56,713 bases of DNA from Saccoglossus kowalevskii (lineage: Eukaryota; Hemichordata; Enteropneusta; Harrimaniidae). Both the position numbers and the translations under genes were made by a program. How positions within the stretch are numbered: the first letter of the stretch is position 1; every line of letters begins with the position of its first letter. Shown piece by piece: positions 12,792-24,768 of this stretch. Location of the stretch: NCBI RefSeq assembly GCF_000003605.2, contig NW_003124897.1:354574-411286 (forward strand), written 5' to 3'. The notes beneath the pieces were generated by a model, which made no database searches, had not been told where the DNA came from, and was given only the letters and a program-made list of their open reading frames with translations.

Positions 12792-14117
12792 CCTATAACA
12801 TATGACCTATAATGTCCATCTACGTGACAAGCACATATACCTATAATGTCCATCTACGTGACAAGCACATATACATATAATGTCCATCTATGTGACAAGC
12901 ACATATACCTATAATGTCCATCTATGTGACAAGCACATATACCTATAATGTCCATCTATGTGACAAGCACATATACCTATAATGTCCATCTATGTGACAA
13001 GCACATATACCTATAATGTCCATCTATGTGACAAGCACATATACATATAATGTCCATCTATGTGACAAGCACATATACCTATACNNNNNNNNNNNNNNNN
13101 NNNNNNNNNNNNNNNNNNNNNNNNNNNNNNNNNNNNNNNNNNNNNNNNNNNNNNNNNNNNNNNNNNNNNNNNNNNNNNNNNNNNNNNNNNNNNNNNNNNN
13201 NNNNNNNNNNNNNNNNNNNNNNNNNNNNNNNNNNNNNNNNNNNNNNNNNNNNNNNNNNNNNNNNNNNNNNNNNNNNNNNNNNNNNNNNNNNNNNNNNNNN
13301 NNNNNNNNNNNNNNNNNNNNNNNNNNNNNNNNNNNNNNNNNNNNNNNNNNNNNNNNNNNNNNNNNNNNNNNNNNNNNNNNNNNNNNNNNNNNNNNNNNNN
13401 NNNNNNNNNNNNNNNNNNNNNNNNNNNNNNNNNNNNNNNNNNNNNNNNNNNNNNNNNNNNNNNNNNNNNNNNNNNNNNNNNNNNNNNNNNNNNNNNNNNN
13501 NNNNNNNNNNNNNNNNNNNNATACATATAATGTCTATCTATGTGACAAGCACATATAATGTCCATCTATGTGACAAGCACATATATATATAATGTCCATC
13601 TATGTGACAAGCATGTATACCTATAATGTCCATCTATGTGACAAGCATGTATACCTATAATGTCCATCTATGTGACAAGCACATATACGTATAATGTCCA
13701 TCTATGTGACAAGCACATATACATATAATGTCTATGTGACAAGCACATATACATATAATGTCCATCTATGTGGCAAGCACATATACCTATAATGTCCATC
13801 TATGTGACAAGCACATATATCTATAATGTCCATCTATGTGACAAGCACATATACCTATAATGTCCATCTATGTGACAAGCACATATACATATAATGTCCA
13901 TCTATGTGAAAAGCACATATACATATAATGTCCATCTATGTGACAAGCATGTATACCTATAATGTCCATCTATGTGACAAGCACATATACCTATAATGTT
14001 CATCATTGTGACAAGCACATATACCTATAATGTCCATCTATGTGACAAGCACATATACATATAATGTCCATCTATGCAAAAAGTATGACCTATGGCCTGA
14101 AATGGCCATCTATGTGA
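12792..14117. repeat. 34-bp minisatellite with an internal assembly gap
   Basis: The unit is 34 bp: CCTATAATGTCCATC followed by TATGTGACAAGCACATATA. Copies before the gap are almost identical, often differing only at CCTATAA versus CATATAA; copies after it vary slightly more, and the right edge decays into related sequence by about 14117. The unit contains short AT-rich inverse words (TATGTG and CACATA), so it can form small hairpins. Frames running through it are artefacts of the repeat and the gap. Confidence 0.95.
13085..13520. other. Assembly gap of 436 unknown bases
   Basis: A run of n lies wholly within the 34-bp tandem array. The gap size may be an estimate, and the true array may be longer. 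Confidence 0.99.
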
Positions 14118-15507
14118 AGAGGACTTACATATGCTGGCAATATTGTTGCAAAATGACAAAGAAACAAGAAATGTACGCAACACTAGTGGATGGATTGAAA
14201 AGCAGATATTAGGAATGCCAAAAAAGTCTGTGTGCTTCAAAATTGAAATTCAACACATGAATTTTACCATGTATTTCCTCCGTATACTAATGAATATGAT
14301 GTTAACCGATGATGATTGCTAACTAACATATGTCATCAATCACTTAATATATTCAGTAGATCATCAGTGTTCAGGCAATCAATGAAAAACAAAATTAATA
14401 CTGCTTCAAAAACATGAATTTCATAACAAAAATGAAAATTTATTTTATTGCTTCTGTCTGCTGCGTTTGGAAAATTCTGATGGCTTTTATTTCCGGTGAA
14501 CAGAACACTATGTCTGACCAAGCCATAATGGGAATTATCATCCAATTAGAAGATGCCTTACAAGAAAGTGACATTTAACACAAATTCTGATTGGTTGTTG
14601 ATCTTGCAAGGTCTGAAGGCAATGGTGAATGTTTCTTGACACCTTTTCTGTGTATTGCAAATGCACAAAACTGAGCACCCAGAGCAATGAAACGGTTGCT
14701 ATGTGAGTAGATGGGGAAGGATAAAATGGTGCCTTGTACTTATTATTGAATAAACAGTAAATATTAAAAACAGCCACAGTTTACCCCCCCCCCCCCCAAT
14801 GATTTGTACCTAGTCAGCATGTGTGCACTCAAGAGGCTGCTCACAGTTTGTTTTCCTTTTTAATGTTTTGGCCAAAACATTGTAAAACTTGAAGAAAAAA
14901 AAGACTCAAAACATATAACATACCCCAATTTTTTTGAAATATAATCATCATAAACCAATTGAAAACAAATTTGTATTCTGCTTTGAATTCAAAACTTGCT
15001 CAGCCACTGAAAGCAATGAGACATTACTAGTAACCATATTCATTATACTTAACTGCACCAGCGATAGGGTCATGACAAATATGATGACAGTCATCGATGT
15101 GCAGTCAACCTAGTTCACATACAAAGAAACATTTATTACATCGCAGTCAATTTTTAAAATCGCCCTGATCACAGAGAATCTAAGTGGTGTGACTAATGTC
15201 TCTGCAAGTACTTTAGATAATCCTTGTAATGTAAATAAAACAGCTATCCAATTCACCCCCCATCCAAACAGGAATGGAATCAGCCAATTAACAAAACAAA
15301 GGGAAGAAGTGCAAAAGCATTAACTATGGCTTTTACAGTTAAAATATTGATTGACAACATTAGAAATTTGAAATAATTATTAGATTAATGCAGTGACGGG
15401 GAAACAAGGTCATCCCATAACGGTGGCAATTAAAGAAGATGTTGTTACAATGTAGCAGGGGGATTAAACAATGCACACAGCATTAATAATTTAACAAAAA
15501 ACAATAT
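14118..15507. other. Intron DNA without recognised genes
   Basis: A cytosine run lies at about 14784-14797. Small frames on both strands show no family resemblance. No exon of the CaMKII kinase domain was found here. Confidence 0.35.
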
Positions 15508-16605
15508 GGCTACCCAGATCTTCTAGAAAATGGAATCCAGTATAGATTAGAAAATGGCTACCCGAATACATTTAAAAAATCAGGTAGATTAGAAAATGGC
15601 TACCTTGTTATATTAGAAAAACTGTTATCTGAGTATATTAGAAAATGGCTACCTGAGTAGAATAGAAAATGGTTACCTGAGTAGATTAGAAAATGGCTAC
15701 CTGAGTAAATTAGAAAATGGCTACCTGAGTAGATTAGAAAATGGCTACCTGAGTAGATTAGAAAATGGCTACCTCAATAGAATAGAAAATGGCTACCTGA
15801 GTAGATTAGAAAATGGCTACCCGAGTAGATTAGAAAATGGCTGCCTGAGTAGATTAGAAAATGGCTGCCTGAGTAGATTAGAAAATGGCTGCCTGAGTAG
15901 ATTAGAAAATGGCTGCCTGAGTAGATTAGAAAATGGCTACCTGAGTAGATTAGAAAATGGCTACCTGAGTAGATTAGAAAATGGCTACCTGAGTAGATTA
16001 GAAAATGGCTACCTGAGTAGAATAAAAAATTGCTACCTTGTTATATTAGAAAACTGTTATCTGAGTATATTAGAAAATAGCTACCTGAGTAGATTAGAAA
16101 ATGGCTACCTGAGTAGATTAGAAAATGGCTACCTGAGTAGATTAGAAAATGGCTACCTGAGTAGATTAGAAAATGGCTACCTGAGTAGACTAGAAAATAG
16201 CTACTTGAGTAGATTAGAATATAGCTACCTGAGTAGATTAGAAAATGGCTACCTGAGTAGAATAGAAAATGGCTACCTGAGTAAATTAGAAAATGGGATA
16301 GAAAATGGTTACCTGAATAGATTAGAAAATAGCTACCCGAGTAAGATTAGAAAATGGCTACCTGAGTAAGATTAGAAAATGGCTACCTGAGTAGATTAGA
16401 AAATAGCTACCTGAGTAGATTAGAAAATGGCTACCTGAGTAGATTAGAAAATGGAATAGAAAATGGTTACCTGAATAGATTAGAAAATGGCTACCAGAGT
16501 AGATTAGAAAATGGCTACCTGAGTAGAATAGAACATGGCTACCTGAGTAGATTAGAAAATGGCTACCTGAGTAGAATAGAAAATGGCTACCTAAATTGAT
16601 TAGTG
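15508..16605. repeat. 24-bp minisatellite, about 45 copies
   Basis: The unit is 24 bp, AGATTAGAAAATGGC plus TACCTGAGT, repeated for about 1.1 kb with point variants (GCTGCC for GCTACC in four adjacent copies near 15840-15920, and AATAGAAAATGG variants). Because 24 is a multiple of three the minus strand stays open and spells an 8-residue GSHFLIYS repeat at 16358-16645. That frame has no other coding sign and I treat it as incidental. Confidence 0.95.
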
Positions 16606-17629
16606 GATTAGCAAGTTGGAGTTGATGAGAAAACAGCATTATCACAAAAATACAGAAAATGTTGAAATGTAATCAAAACCTGTTTTGTCTCCTCAGCTTA
16701 GGAATCGAAGAAGTCTGAGAGAAGAGACAACATTAAAAGTCAGTTATTTGAGCTTTCCCAAATCAAGAAGCTCAGAGAAAATAAACTGCTCATCATCTGT
16801 CACAGATTTTATTATACGTTTCAATCTTGCTCAGTTCCCATCAGACAAATGACTAAAAGACTGCAAAATACAAATACAGGAATCCAAAAGACTGGCAGCT
16901 GAACAATGGCTGCATGGCCTATAGGTTATTAGCGAGTCACAGGACAAATTTTTCTCTGTGTGTGTGCTTTGTGAACTTAGCTGGGATAATGTTACGTAAC
17001 CATGGCAATAAGAATGTAATAGAACTCATTAATACACTGCCAAGGATTCCCCCATCATACCTCTCAATGATGTTTTATCATATAAATCACTATTTCTTGT
17101 GTTAAACTGCGAAGTGGAGTTCTAATCACAGAGAATTTAAGTTCTGTTAAATAGGTCTGTTAAAACAACCTGGTTAGGTTAGTTCATCAACAAGGTCATT
17201 TGGGCAAGATGTGTATAAAAGACCAATGATATTAATGACGAAAATACGAATAGCAGCGACAGCTGTCAGTCAACTGACAATTATTGGGGATATTTTAATT
17301 GTCTTAATTTATGCATCTGCAGGAAAATATAAATTGTCATAAATTTAATAAATAGATTCAAGTTCTTATCTTGGGATTTCACATTATTAAATAATTATGA
17401 CTTGTCTCAGAGCATTTGAGCATGACTAAGTGAGTCGGGTACAGACACGGTATATATTCAGCAGGTTGTCATATACATTCTCAGTGAATTCAACGCTTTG
17501 TTTATCACAAAATCTTTCTCCAGATCTCAATGTACAAAATCCCATAACATGGAATACACAGCATTTCTAGTAACACATACTGAAGTATTCTATTCCCGCA
17601 GATACCTGCAATGCTATCAAAATTAACTA
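16606..17629. other. Intron DNA without recognised features
   Basis: Ordinary AT-rich sequence. A 63-codon plus-strand frame at 16914-17105 has no recognisable similarity. Confidence 0.3.
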
Positions 17630-17820
17630 CTGTAAAATACTTTATTTTCGCTATTTTCGCCGAAGGTATATTTCAGTGAAAATAAAATCCACCAAATATA
17701 CCTTTTTTCCTATATTTTACATTCAACTCGTCAAAAATCAGTGGAAATAAATTCCATACACAACACCTAAAAAGTCTTTTCACCGAAAATTAATTCCAGC
17801 GAAAATAAAGTATTCTACAG
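17630..17820. mobile_element. 191-bp MITE of the CTGTA..TTTATTTTCGC family, copy 2
   Basis: The termini CTGTAAAATACTTTATTTTC and GAAAATAAAGTATTCTACAG are inverted repeats of about 22 bp. The interior aligns with the copies at 11039 and 18488. It is non-coding. Confidence 0.88.
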
Positions 17821-17869
17821 TAATATGGAGATTGAATGACAGTGACTGCAAATGATAAGGACACACTTT

Positions 17870-18320
17870 GACATTTCATTTTTCATTGTTGCTTCCATTA
17901 ATCATTTATCACTCAATGGACACTAAATGTCAACCAATTATTCATTTCATAGGTTTCTTTGTTCACCCACCCCTTCATTCTTTTATACTCATTTAATAGT
18001 TCAAACATTTGTTCATTATTTCAATTGTGTGTTCATATCTTCATTGATTCTATAGCTTATTCTACTTTTTCAACAATTTGATACAATGATTCTTCATTGT
18101 TGATTGAACCAGTGGTTCGTTCAATCAATCAATCATTTATTCATTAAATATATTTGTTCATTGAAACATTTGTTCGATTACGAAGTATTGATTACATAGT
18201 TTGTTCATTATTTGATAGTTCATTTATTTGCTCATTGATTTGATGTTTATTCATTGAATCAGGTGTTCATACATTTATTCAATGGTTAAAATCATTTGTT
18301 CATTCATCCACTTGTGTACT
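17870..18320. repeat. Degenerate TTCATT/TTGTTCA-rich low-complexity DNA
   Basis: ATTCATT, TTGTTCATT and TCAATCAATCA words recur irregularly over about 450 bases without a fixed period. It looks like an old, decayed simple repeat. Confidence 0.5.
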
Positions 18321-18487
18321 CACTAACTCATATTTAAACAAAATGACCAAATCAGAAACATGGATGTCATCTGGATTCATTTAATTGACAAGCATCGTTA
18401 TTCGGAAATGATTTGGTACCTTAAACGGTGTATTTGTTTAAAGTAGGCAATCCAATCCAACACTATTCCTATATAGCAGATTTTGTC

Positions 18488-18685
18488 CTGCAAAGTACTT
18501 TATTTTCACTTGGAATTTATTTTTGCTATTTTCACTGAAGGGATAAATCAGTAAAGATTAAATCCAGTGAAAATAACTTTTTTTCCCTCTTTTTTTACGT
18601 TCAACTTGAATGAAAAATCAGTGTACCCATAAGTAAAATTCATAATTACAATATTTCTTTCCAGCGAATATTAAGTATTTTACAG
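18488..18685. mobile_element. MITE of the CTGTA..TTTATTTTCGC family, copy 3 (most diverged)
   Basis: The left end CTGCAAAGTACTTTATTTTC and the right end CCAGCGAATATTAAGTATTT followed by TACAG pair imperfectly. The interior keeps AAAAATCAGTG. More mismatches than in copies 1 and 2 suggest an older insertion. Confidence 0.75.
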
Positions 18686-21334
18686 TACATGTACATCTGA
18701 AATTCAGAAAACTTGGAATACTCATGAAAAAAGATTAAATGACAATTGGGCTAATCCAGATATTTTTGATGAAAAATAAAAAAATTCACAAACATTGCAT
18801 GCAGATATTTTCAAAATGTTTTATATCACACTGCCTACTAAATACCACATAAATCACTAACTTTATTAATCAGGTAGAACCTGGCACATTGTAAGGGTGT
18901 AGTCAGTATGTGTGAGGATTGCTGATACACCCAATATCCTATTACTAGATATTATTGAAATGAACAGGTAGTCGTATAGTATGAAAAACATGCTGGAGAC
19001 AACTCATCAATTTAGGGGGAGACGACAGTACAACATTATCAAAACACAGAATCAAAAACAGAATGATTTTTACTGATGTGGTACAGTTAACAAAATTAAA
19101 ATCATTTTTTTTTAAATACATTTTAATAATTTTATTTTTTCACTATTGTTGAATGATATTTGTCAAAATTATGGCTAATAATTGTATTTAAGGTGATATT
19201 AAATGAAATATTAGTCAATTTATGCAACGAGGTGGATTATGACAAATGATTAAACATTTTATTAAATTACCTGTAAGCTACAATTATCTATGACTTAAAA
19301 TAAAACAAAGACATTAATGGTCTTTAAACATTTTCCCTCTCCTGCTAATTGAAATATATATATATGTTATAAATATTTTTTTTAATATTCCCTATAATAT
19401 CTGTATGTTATATTTCAATCAAAAAAGACAAAGGATATCATATTTCTTCAGCTGGCTCCCAAAAGCAAATACAAAAAAAAATATGTATCGGTAGGTAACA
19501 TTTCTGGCTTCTTCATTAGCAGCATTGTGCACTACTGATATAGGTGATTTGATTTATTTACATCTAAACTCTAAATTTCTTTCTGCACCTTGACTACTAG
19601 GGTCTGTCAACTTCAGGCACCATCCAAAAAATAGTTCCATTTATGGTCTGCTATTTTCCACATGAAATGTCCAAAAATTTCAAACTATTTTGATCAAATA
19701 ATGTCACATTTTGTCAGTTTGGTCCCAAATTAGGATTGAATTCACTGAAAATTACAGAAAATGCAAACAATGTATCAAATTTTAAGCAAGAAAACGATTT
19801 AGTGCTCTAAGGGTTAAATGTGCATGGTAAATACATTGCAGTAATTCACATCATTTCAAGTACACTACTCCAAGATGGCATCAGTTCTGAACAGGGCAAA
19901 GGTCAAAATGTCGCCCCAACCTGACCAGGTGACCCAGTTTGCTTTATTGATGCTCAGTTTGCCAGGTATTTCCATATAATGTTTAAAGCTCCATTACAGA
20001 TGATTATTTACATTAAAAACTGTAGACGAATGCGATTTAGATGCTGTAATCCACATAGCCATTAATACAGACGCTAGAAGACTTCTCTTTGACATATCAA
20101 TGCATTTCTTGCATACCACTCAGTGTACTTGATACAATATACTTTTAGTCATTTATATCTTACGTCTAATAATGACTTCTGACACTGGTAATCTCAATGC
20201 CATCTCAATGCCATGTTCATACATCAACGCAAACTCGACCCAGATTTAGATGAATGCAGAGAAAACCCTGGCCGTTCAGATATACATCCCTAGGATTTCC
20301 GGGAACAACTCAATTAGTCCCGAGAATGACTTAAGAATTTAGTAAAGTGAGAGATATACCGGGTACACCAGATTTTAAAATAGTTCCCCGGTGAAAAAAT
20401 ATAAAATCTGATCCATTTTTGAAATAAACCATCCATCCATATAAACACACAATGTTTTACATTAAGCACAATTTATTGTTTTCAATTGATCCCTGTCCCC
20501 TCCAAAAAAAAAAAAAAACATCAAATTTCACACAATACCAATTATATGCAGTTCGTGGCATTCTCATTGTTAATATCATTGTTGCTATGGCAACACTCCT
20601 CTTAAAATGACTTAAAATTCAAATTCAATTTGGTTAGAAAAGAAAATGTCATTTTTCACATATATAATCCAATTATTGTCAAACAGTAATTTTGAGAGTG
20701 ACAAAAGACAAATTCAAAAGTGAGAACAAAGCCATTTTTTTCAGCTCCATCCCAAAAAATAAAAGATAGTGCGATATGTAATATGGAAATTGTAGGTCCT
20801 GGAATGCAACTTGGATGTAATGTGGGTCAGAGAAAAACCACTCGTTATTTCATAACAATCAGTAAATATGGCCTGTCAAAAATCCAAAAATTATATTGTG
20901 CAAATTAGATAACTCAATTTTGAGACTGTCCTTTGGGAATGTGATCAGGTGTCAGACAGACACGTTCTTGGAGCATGCAAAAACCGTGGCAACAGAAACC
21001 TGTTAATTGTTGACATCAATGAGACTTTTTGCTATTACGAGACTGCAAGAGCATTTTGAACTCGACTGCGTTGATAGTGAAATCCAAATTATAGGAAACA
21101 ATAAATGAGTAGAACATCTCTTCAAATACAAAATCAGACAAATGTAAAGCTCACTGATGTTGGGTAATGAATAATAATAGGGAAAGAAAACATGTAGTGA
21201 TGATGAGTTATAGCCATTCATCCTGGACAGTTTTGCAATAAACACAGTATAATAAATCCAGACAGATCAGACAACCATGTACGGAAGATTTAAATGAGAG
21301 CTGTAAATAAGAATATTTCCATGAGTGATCCTAC
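18686..21334. other. Remaining intron DNA next to CaMKII exon 3
   Basis: Apart from the possible MITE at 19598-19817, no feature was recognised. An A run lies at about 20504-20518. GC content begins to rise only near the exons. Confidence 0.35.
19598..19817. mobile_element. Possible TTAA-ended MITE with GGCACCATCC core
   Basis: The stretch shares GGCACCATCC, AAAATAGTTCC and a nearby GTCTGC with 49254-49330, and ends CTCTAAGGGTTAA, the inverse of the TTTAACCCTCTGAG start at 49253. Together they suggest one family with TTAACCCTYWGAG termini. The left edge here is uncertain. Confidence 0.45.
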
Positions 21335-22433
21335 CTATATTGGGGTGCTTCAGTAACCGGCATATTCGGGCTTCTCGTTCTAGCTTCTGAAAATCTAGTG
21401 AGGGTGAGATAAGAGAGAGAATAAGATTCTATTTTATATCAATGGAAGTGAATAGTTATAATGACGGACTGCACCTTTATTTGGATTAATACTGTGTTGT
21501 AATACATTGCCGTTTTTTTTAAATGCCGGCTTGTTTACTGTATTATATACTACTAGTATATAACTAGACCGCTCTGTTACGTTTCCTTTTATGGCCCCTC
21601 GCCCTGTCCGAGAGATACCCGAAAACAGAACACATAATTAAACCAAAGGAATTTAATTGCGGTGGATACTGCACTTGTTATAGATCCAATGTTTGCATAA
21701 ACCCAAACCAGAATCCGATTGCATGGTAGAATCGGGGTCACGATTAAATTGCGACTGCCCTGTTTTTCACTTCTACAGTGAGGCCACGATGAGTCGAAAC
21801 GAAAACTGCGGTAAACATTGACTGGGACGAATACATGCATCCCGGAACAGACCGTAAAACCAGGTGTTCGTTATGTCGGTGCACATTTCATTACAATTGT
21901 ACAACACAGAATCCGTAAGAGACGCGACATTTATTTTTTATGGAAGCCAATTTTTCTATTTCGAACGCTAATTGTCCCGTTTCAGGCCACCAATGTCTGC
22001 GGAGAATTCGAAGATATCTCCTACTTTCGTTCATTTCCAAACGTCTCGCCAACATGGCCGCCAGTCTGTCACACGCACTCATTTGTCCCGTAATCGCAAA
22101 ATGAACGTCTGTGTTCCAATTAACAAGAATTAATAAAGATCATGTCTTACCTCTAGCCGATAACTTCTTTGTATTGATAATTTTGGCAGCAAATTCCTGG
22201 CCCGATGATTTCCGCACACATCGTTTCACGATGCTAAAAGCGCCTCTGAAATTAAAAATAAAACGCGAGATATTTAGAGAAAGGACAGTCGCACGACCAT
22301 CAAATTTTGCGAGAATTAACACAAGATATTCATAGTACTAAACATCCATTTTTTTATACAACACTCACTTTCCGAGTTCTTCTTTGAGATCGTATTCGTC
22401 GCTAAATTTCGTGGTCGTTGTTTGGGTCGCCAT
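21335..22433 (-). CDS. CAMK2: CaMKII 5' end: coding exons 1-3 (partial gene)
   Basis: This is the N-terminus of calcium/calmodulin-dependent protein kinase II, the Ser/Thr kinase that forms dodecameric holoenzymes and decodes calcium signals. Exon 1 is 22369-22433 (65 nt, starts [16 protein letters not shown]), exon 2 is 22151-22245 (95 nt), exon 3 is 21335-21394 (60 nt). All borders are GT/AG and the codon phases join. Exon 2 carries the glycine-rich loop GKGAFS and the ATP-binding lysine in AAKIINTKK. Exon 3 reads [23 protein letters not shown] is the form I recall from Drosophila, where vertebrates have DHQ. The 95 and 60 nt lengths match vertebrate CAMK2 exons 2 and 3 as I remember them. 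The start is the first ATG of exon 1 and gives the family's usual MAT opening. The activation loop, autoinhibitory segment and association domain are absent; no later exon was recognised down to position 1, so they should lie outside the window. Confidence 0.96.
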
Positions 22434-22560
22434 TTTAAAATGAACATGATATTAATTGATGATTGACGTGTAATGAAGGGGCGCTTCCATTTAAAGAAAG
22501 GGGTGTGTCATCCTCGTTGATTTTCGTGATTGCCCCAATTCGACCAGCCGAACGTGATAA
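22434..22560 (-). promoter_or_regulatory. Upstream flank / possible 5' UTR of CaMKII
   Basis: This is the DNA directly upstream of the CaMKII start codon. Exons 1-3 and this flank are richer in CpG than the intron DNA around them, as expected near an animal promoter. A TGACGTG word at 22464-22470, about 31 bases upstream of the ATG, resembles a CRE/ATF half-site. No TATA box or transcription start can be fixed, and part of this stretch may be 5' UTR. Confidence 0.3.
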
Positions 22561-24700
22561 AAAACGTGTTTACACAACAAACTAGAAATATACTAAAAAA
22601 TAGCAATGTAATAGAAAATATAAGACGATAGACAATTCCATCAAGAGATTTGCCACAATATGATTTAAACGCATATTTGGTTGATTGTTTAATAATATAA
22701 TTATTTGTTATGCCTGGAATCACTTCAAGGTCCACCTGATCACATTGTACCCCATAATATATTCCATGGAAAAAGAGGTATATAGGAGGGTAGAAATACA
22801 AATAGACAATAGTTTTAAAATGTGCATCTACAGTTCCTTCGTCTATGCGTTATAAACTGTGATCAGTGTGTCTTTTGTTTGTCTGCTGATTTGAGGAAAT
22901 TAAATTAGTATTAGTACATTACAACGAACGTACAACTCGATAACATCAATAACAAAAAAACAGCCACGTTGAACAGAAAATAGAACAAAAGCTTAGTACA
23001 TTTACAATGATCAGTGCTGACTATTGATGCAGTTACCTGTGAGGGCGTTGTTCATGACGGCTCCGGAATAAGGCTACAAAATTAGAATACATAGTTATAT
23101 GCAATCGTCCGTAACCCCAATAACTGGTATCAGGAGACCGAGAATCAAAGCAACACTAATTAAAATGAAATCATATTAATTGTTTGCACTCACTCGAACA
23201 AAAGAAATTCAAATATGAACATAACGAGTGGTGGCGAATAAACATTACATTGTCTTGAGTTAATCTTTGAAACTTATAGACATACAGATTAAACTTGAGT
23301 TGTTGATTTTGGCAAACACCACTGAGGCTGCCTTGCTTCCCTTCAAAAAATCTAAATTTTAACCAACTTACATGAAATTCTATGTTATGTTGACTTTATC
23401 ATTTGAAATTTTATAGTGCATTTTATCAATTGATAAATAAATGTGAAAATCGTAATTTTCAAATCAAATAATAGTAAATAACATTACCTGTTTACTAATG
23501 GAAAGTAAGAAAAAAATTACAAAATCAAGTAGTGTTGATTGCGAGTGGAATAAGCTAAGAACATGCAATATCATTAAAATTATCTGGATAAAACTAAGAA
23601 TGTCAGCCTTCGACAAAAAGGTGTAATTTAGGCTCATTGACTTATACATAATTTTGAGATTAAGTTAGGTCGGAAGGACGAAACTAAAAATATCAGCATC
23701 TGGAAAAAAAATGTAAAAAAAGTTATGAAAATAAGATTGAAGATGAAATGCATATTATTTAAGAATACGCCTGTTACGAAAATAAGAAAACAAGTTTATT
23801 TACAAATGTGACATTAATACAGATGTCAAAAGACACAAAATAGTATTCAATAATATTGGAAATGGAGGGGAGAATTTTAGATGAATTGTATTTTCCTGTC
23901 ATTTATGTTAATGTGATCTGAAACAAAGTGACCGCGTGAAACTTAAAGGGGAACCTTCCAAGCACAGGGATTGCACCAAAGAATCACGGGACACTATTGT
24001 TTCTGTTATTTACAAAGTTAATCTATCTTTTGTTATCCATTGTAATTTTAATCCAGAAAGTAAATTTGTTGTGAGATTAGGCTTATCTGGAAGTGCCCTT
24101 TTAACTTGTTTCGAAAAACAACATAATTCGAATTTGGTTTTGATTTCTGTAGTAGTTGAAAGCATGTGATGGGTGATGACATTTCATTACCGCGATTACG
24201 TCCTTTTTCGTTTATTCCGGTGATGCTTTCTCAGGCTGTCATCTTTATTTCATTATACTTCACATTGCGGAGAACAAGAAGATAATTAGAAAGTGTAATT
24301 GATTAGATAAAACTAAATTAAAAAAAAATATGAGCTGGTGTCAGTAGTTTCACATTTTTTATACGTAATATGTTGTTTTAGTTTAATTAGAAAAAAATGT
24401 GCAAAATTTTTCAAAAAATGCCGCCCTATTTCGGTTATTTTTAAATAAATATCACTCGGTCGAACCGACAAAGCTCTACGAGGTGTGTCATATTTCATAT
24501 GACCATTAAACACTACCAGTTTGATTAGTGACAATGCTACCGGAACATTACAAAATCTTCTAACAATTTTGTTGATAACGCTCAAATAAACCTTGTGGTG
24601 GCGCTCTCCTTGGCGACCGTTTGGCGTGACGCTTTTTTTGCCGGACAACTGTGTGGCCTATGTTTGTGAGAAAAAACACCGAGGGACTTTGAACAAACAC
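22561..24700. other. Intergenic DNA between CaMKII and the retrotransposon
   Basis: Several short frames (for example 22508-22801 minus, 23936-24169 plus, 24313-24648 minus) show no domain, no splice context and no family resemblance. No RNA gene was recognised. Upstream non-coding exons of CaMKII could lie here but cannot be placed. Confidence 0.35.
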
Positions 24701-24768
24701 AGGCTTCCCGGGCAATGAGATAAATTCTGACTTTATAGATGTGAACAAAAATCAGACAACTCAGATAA

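Noticed and set aside
13011..13592. Frames of about 180 codons on both strands
   Set aside because: They consist mostly of the 436-base assembly gap flanked by 34-bp repeats.
12792..16605. CRISPR array
   Set aside because: The 34-bp and 24-bp repeats are head-to-tail tandem copies without unique spacers, and the DNA is animal.
16358..16645. 95-codon minus-strand frame with GSHFLIYS repeats
   Set aside because: A product of the 24-bp minisatellite, whose period is a multiple of three; no independent coding evidence.
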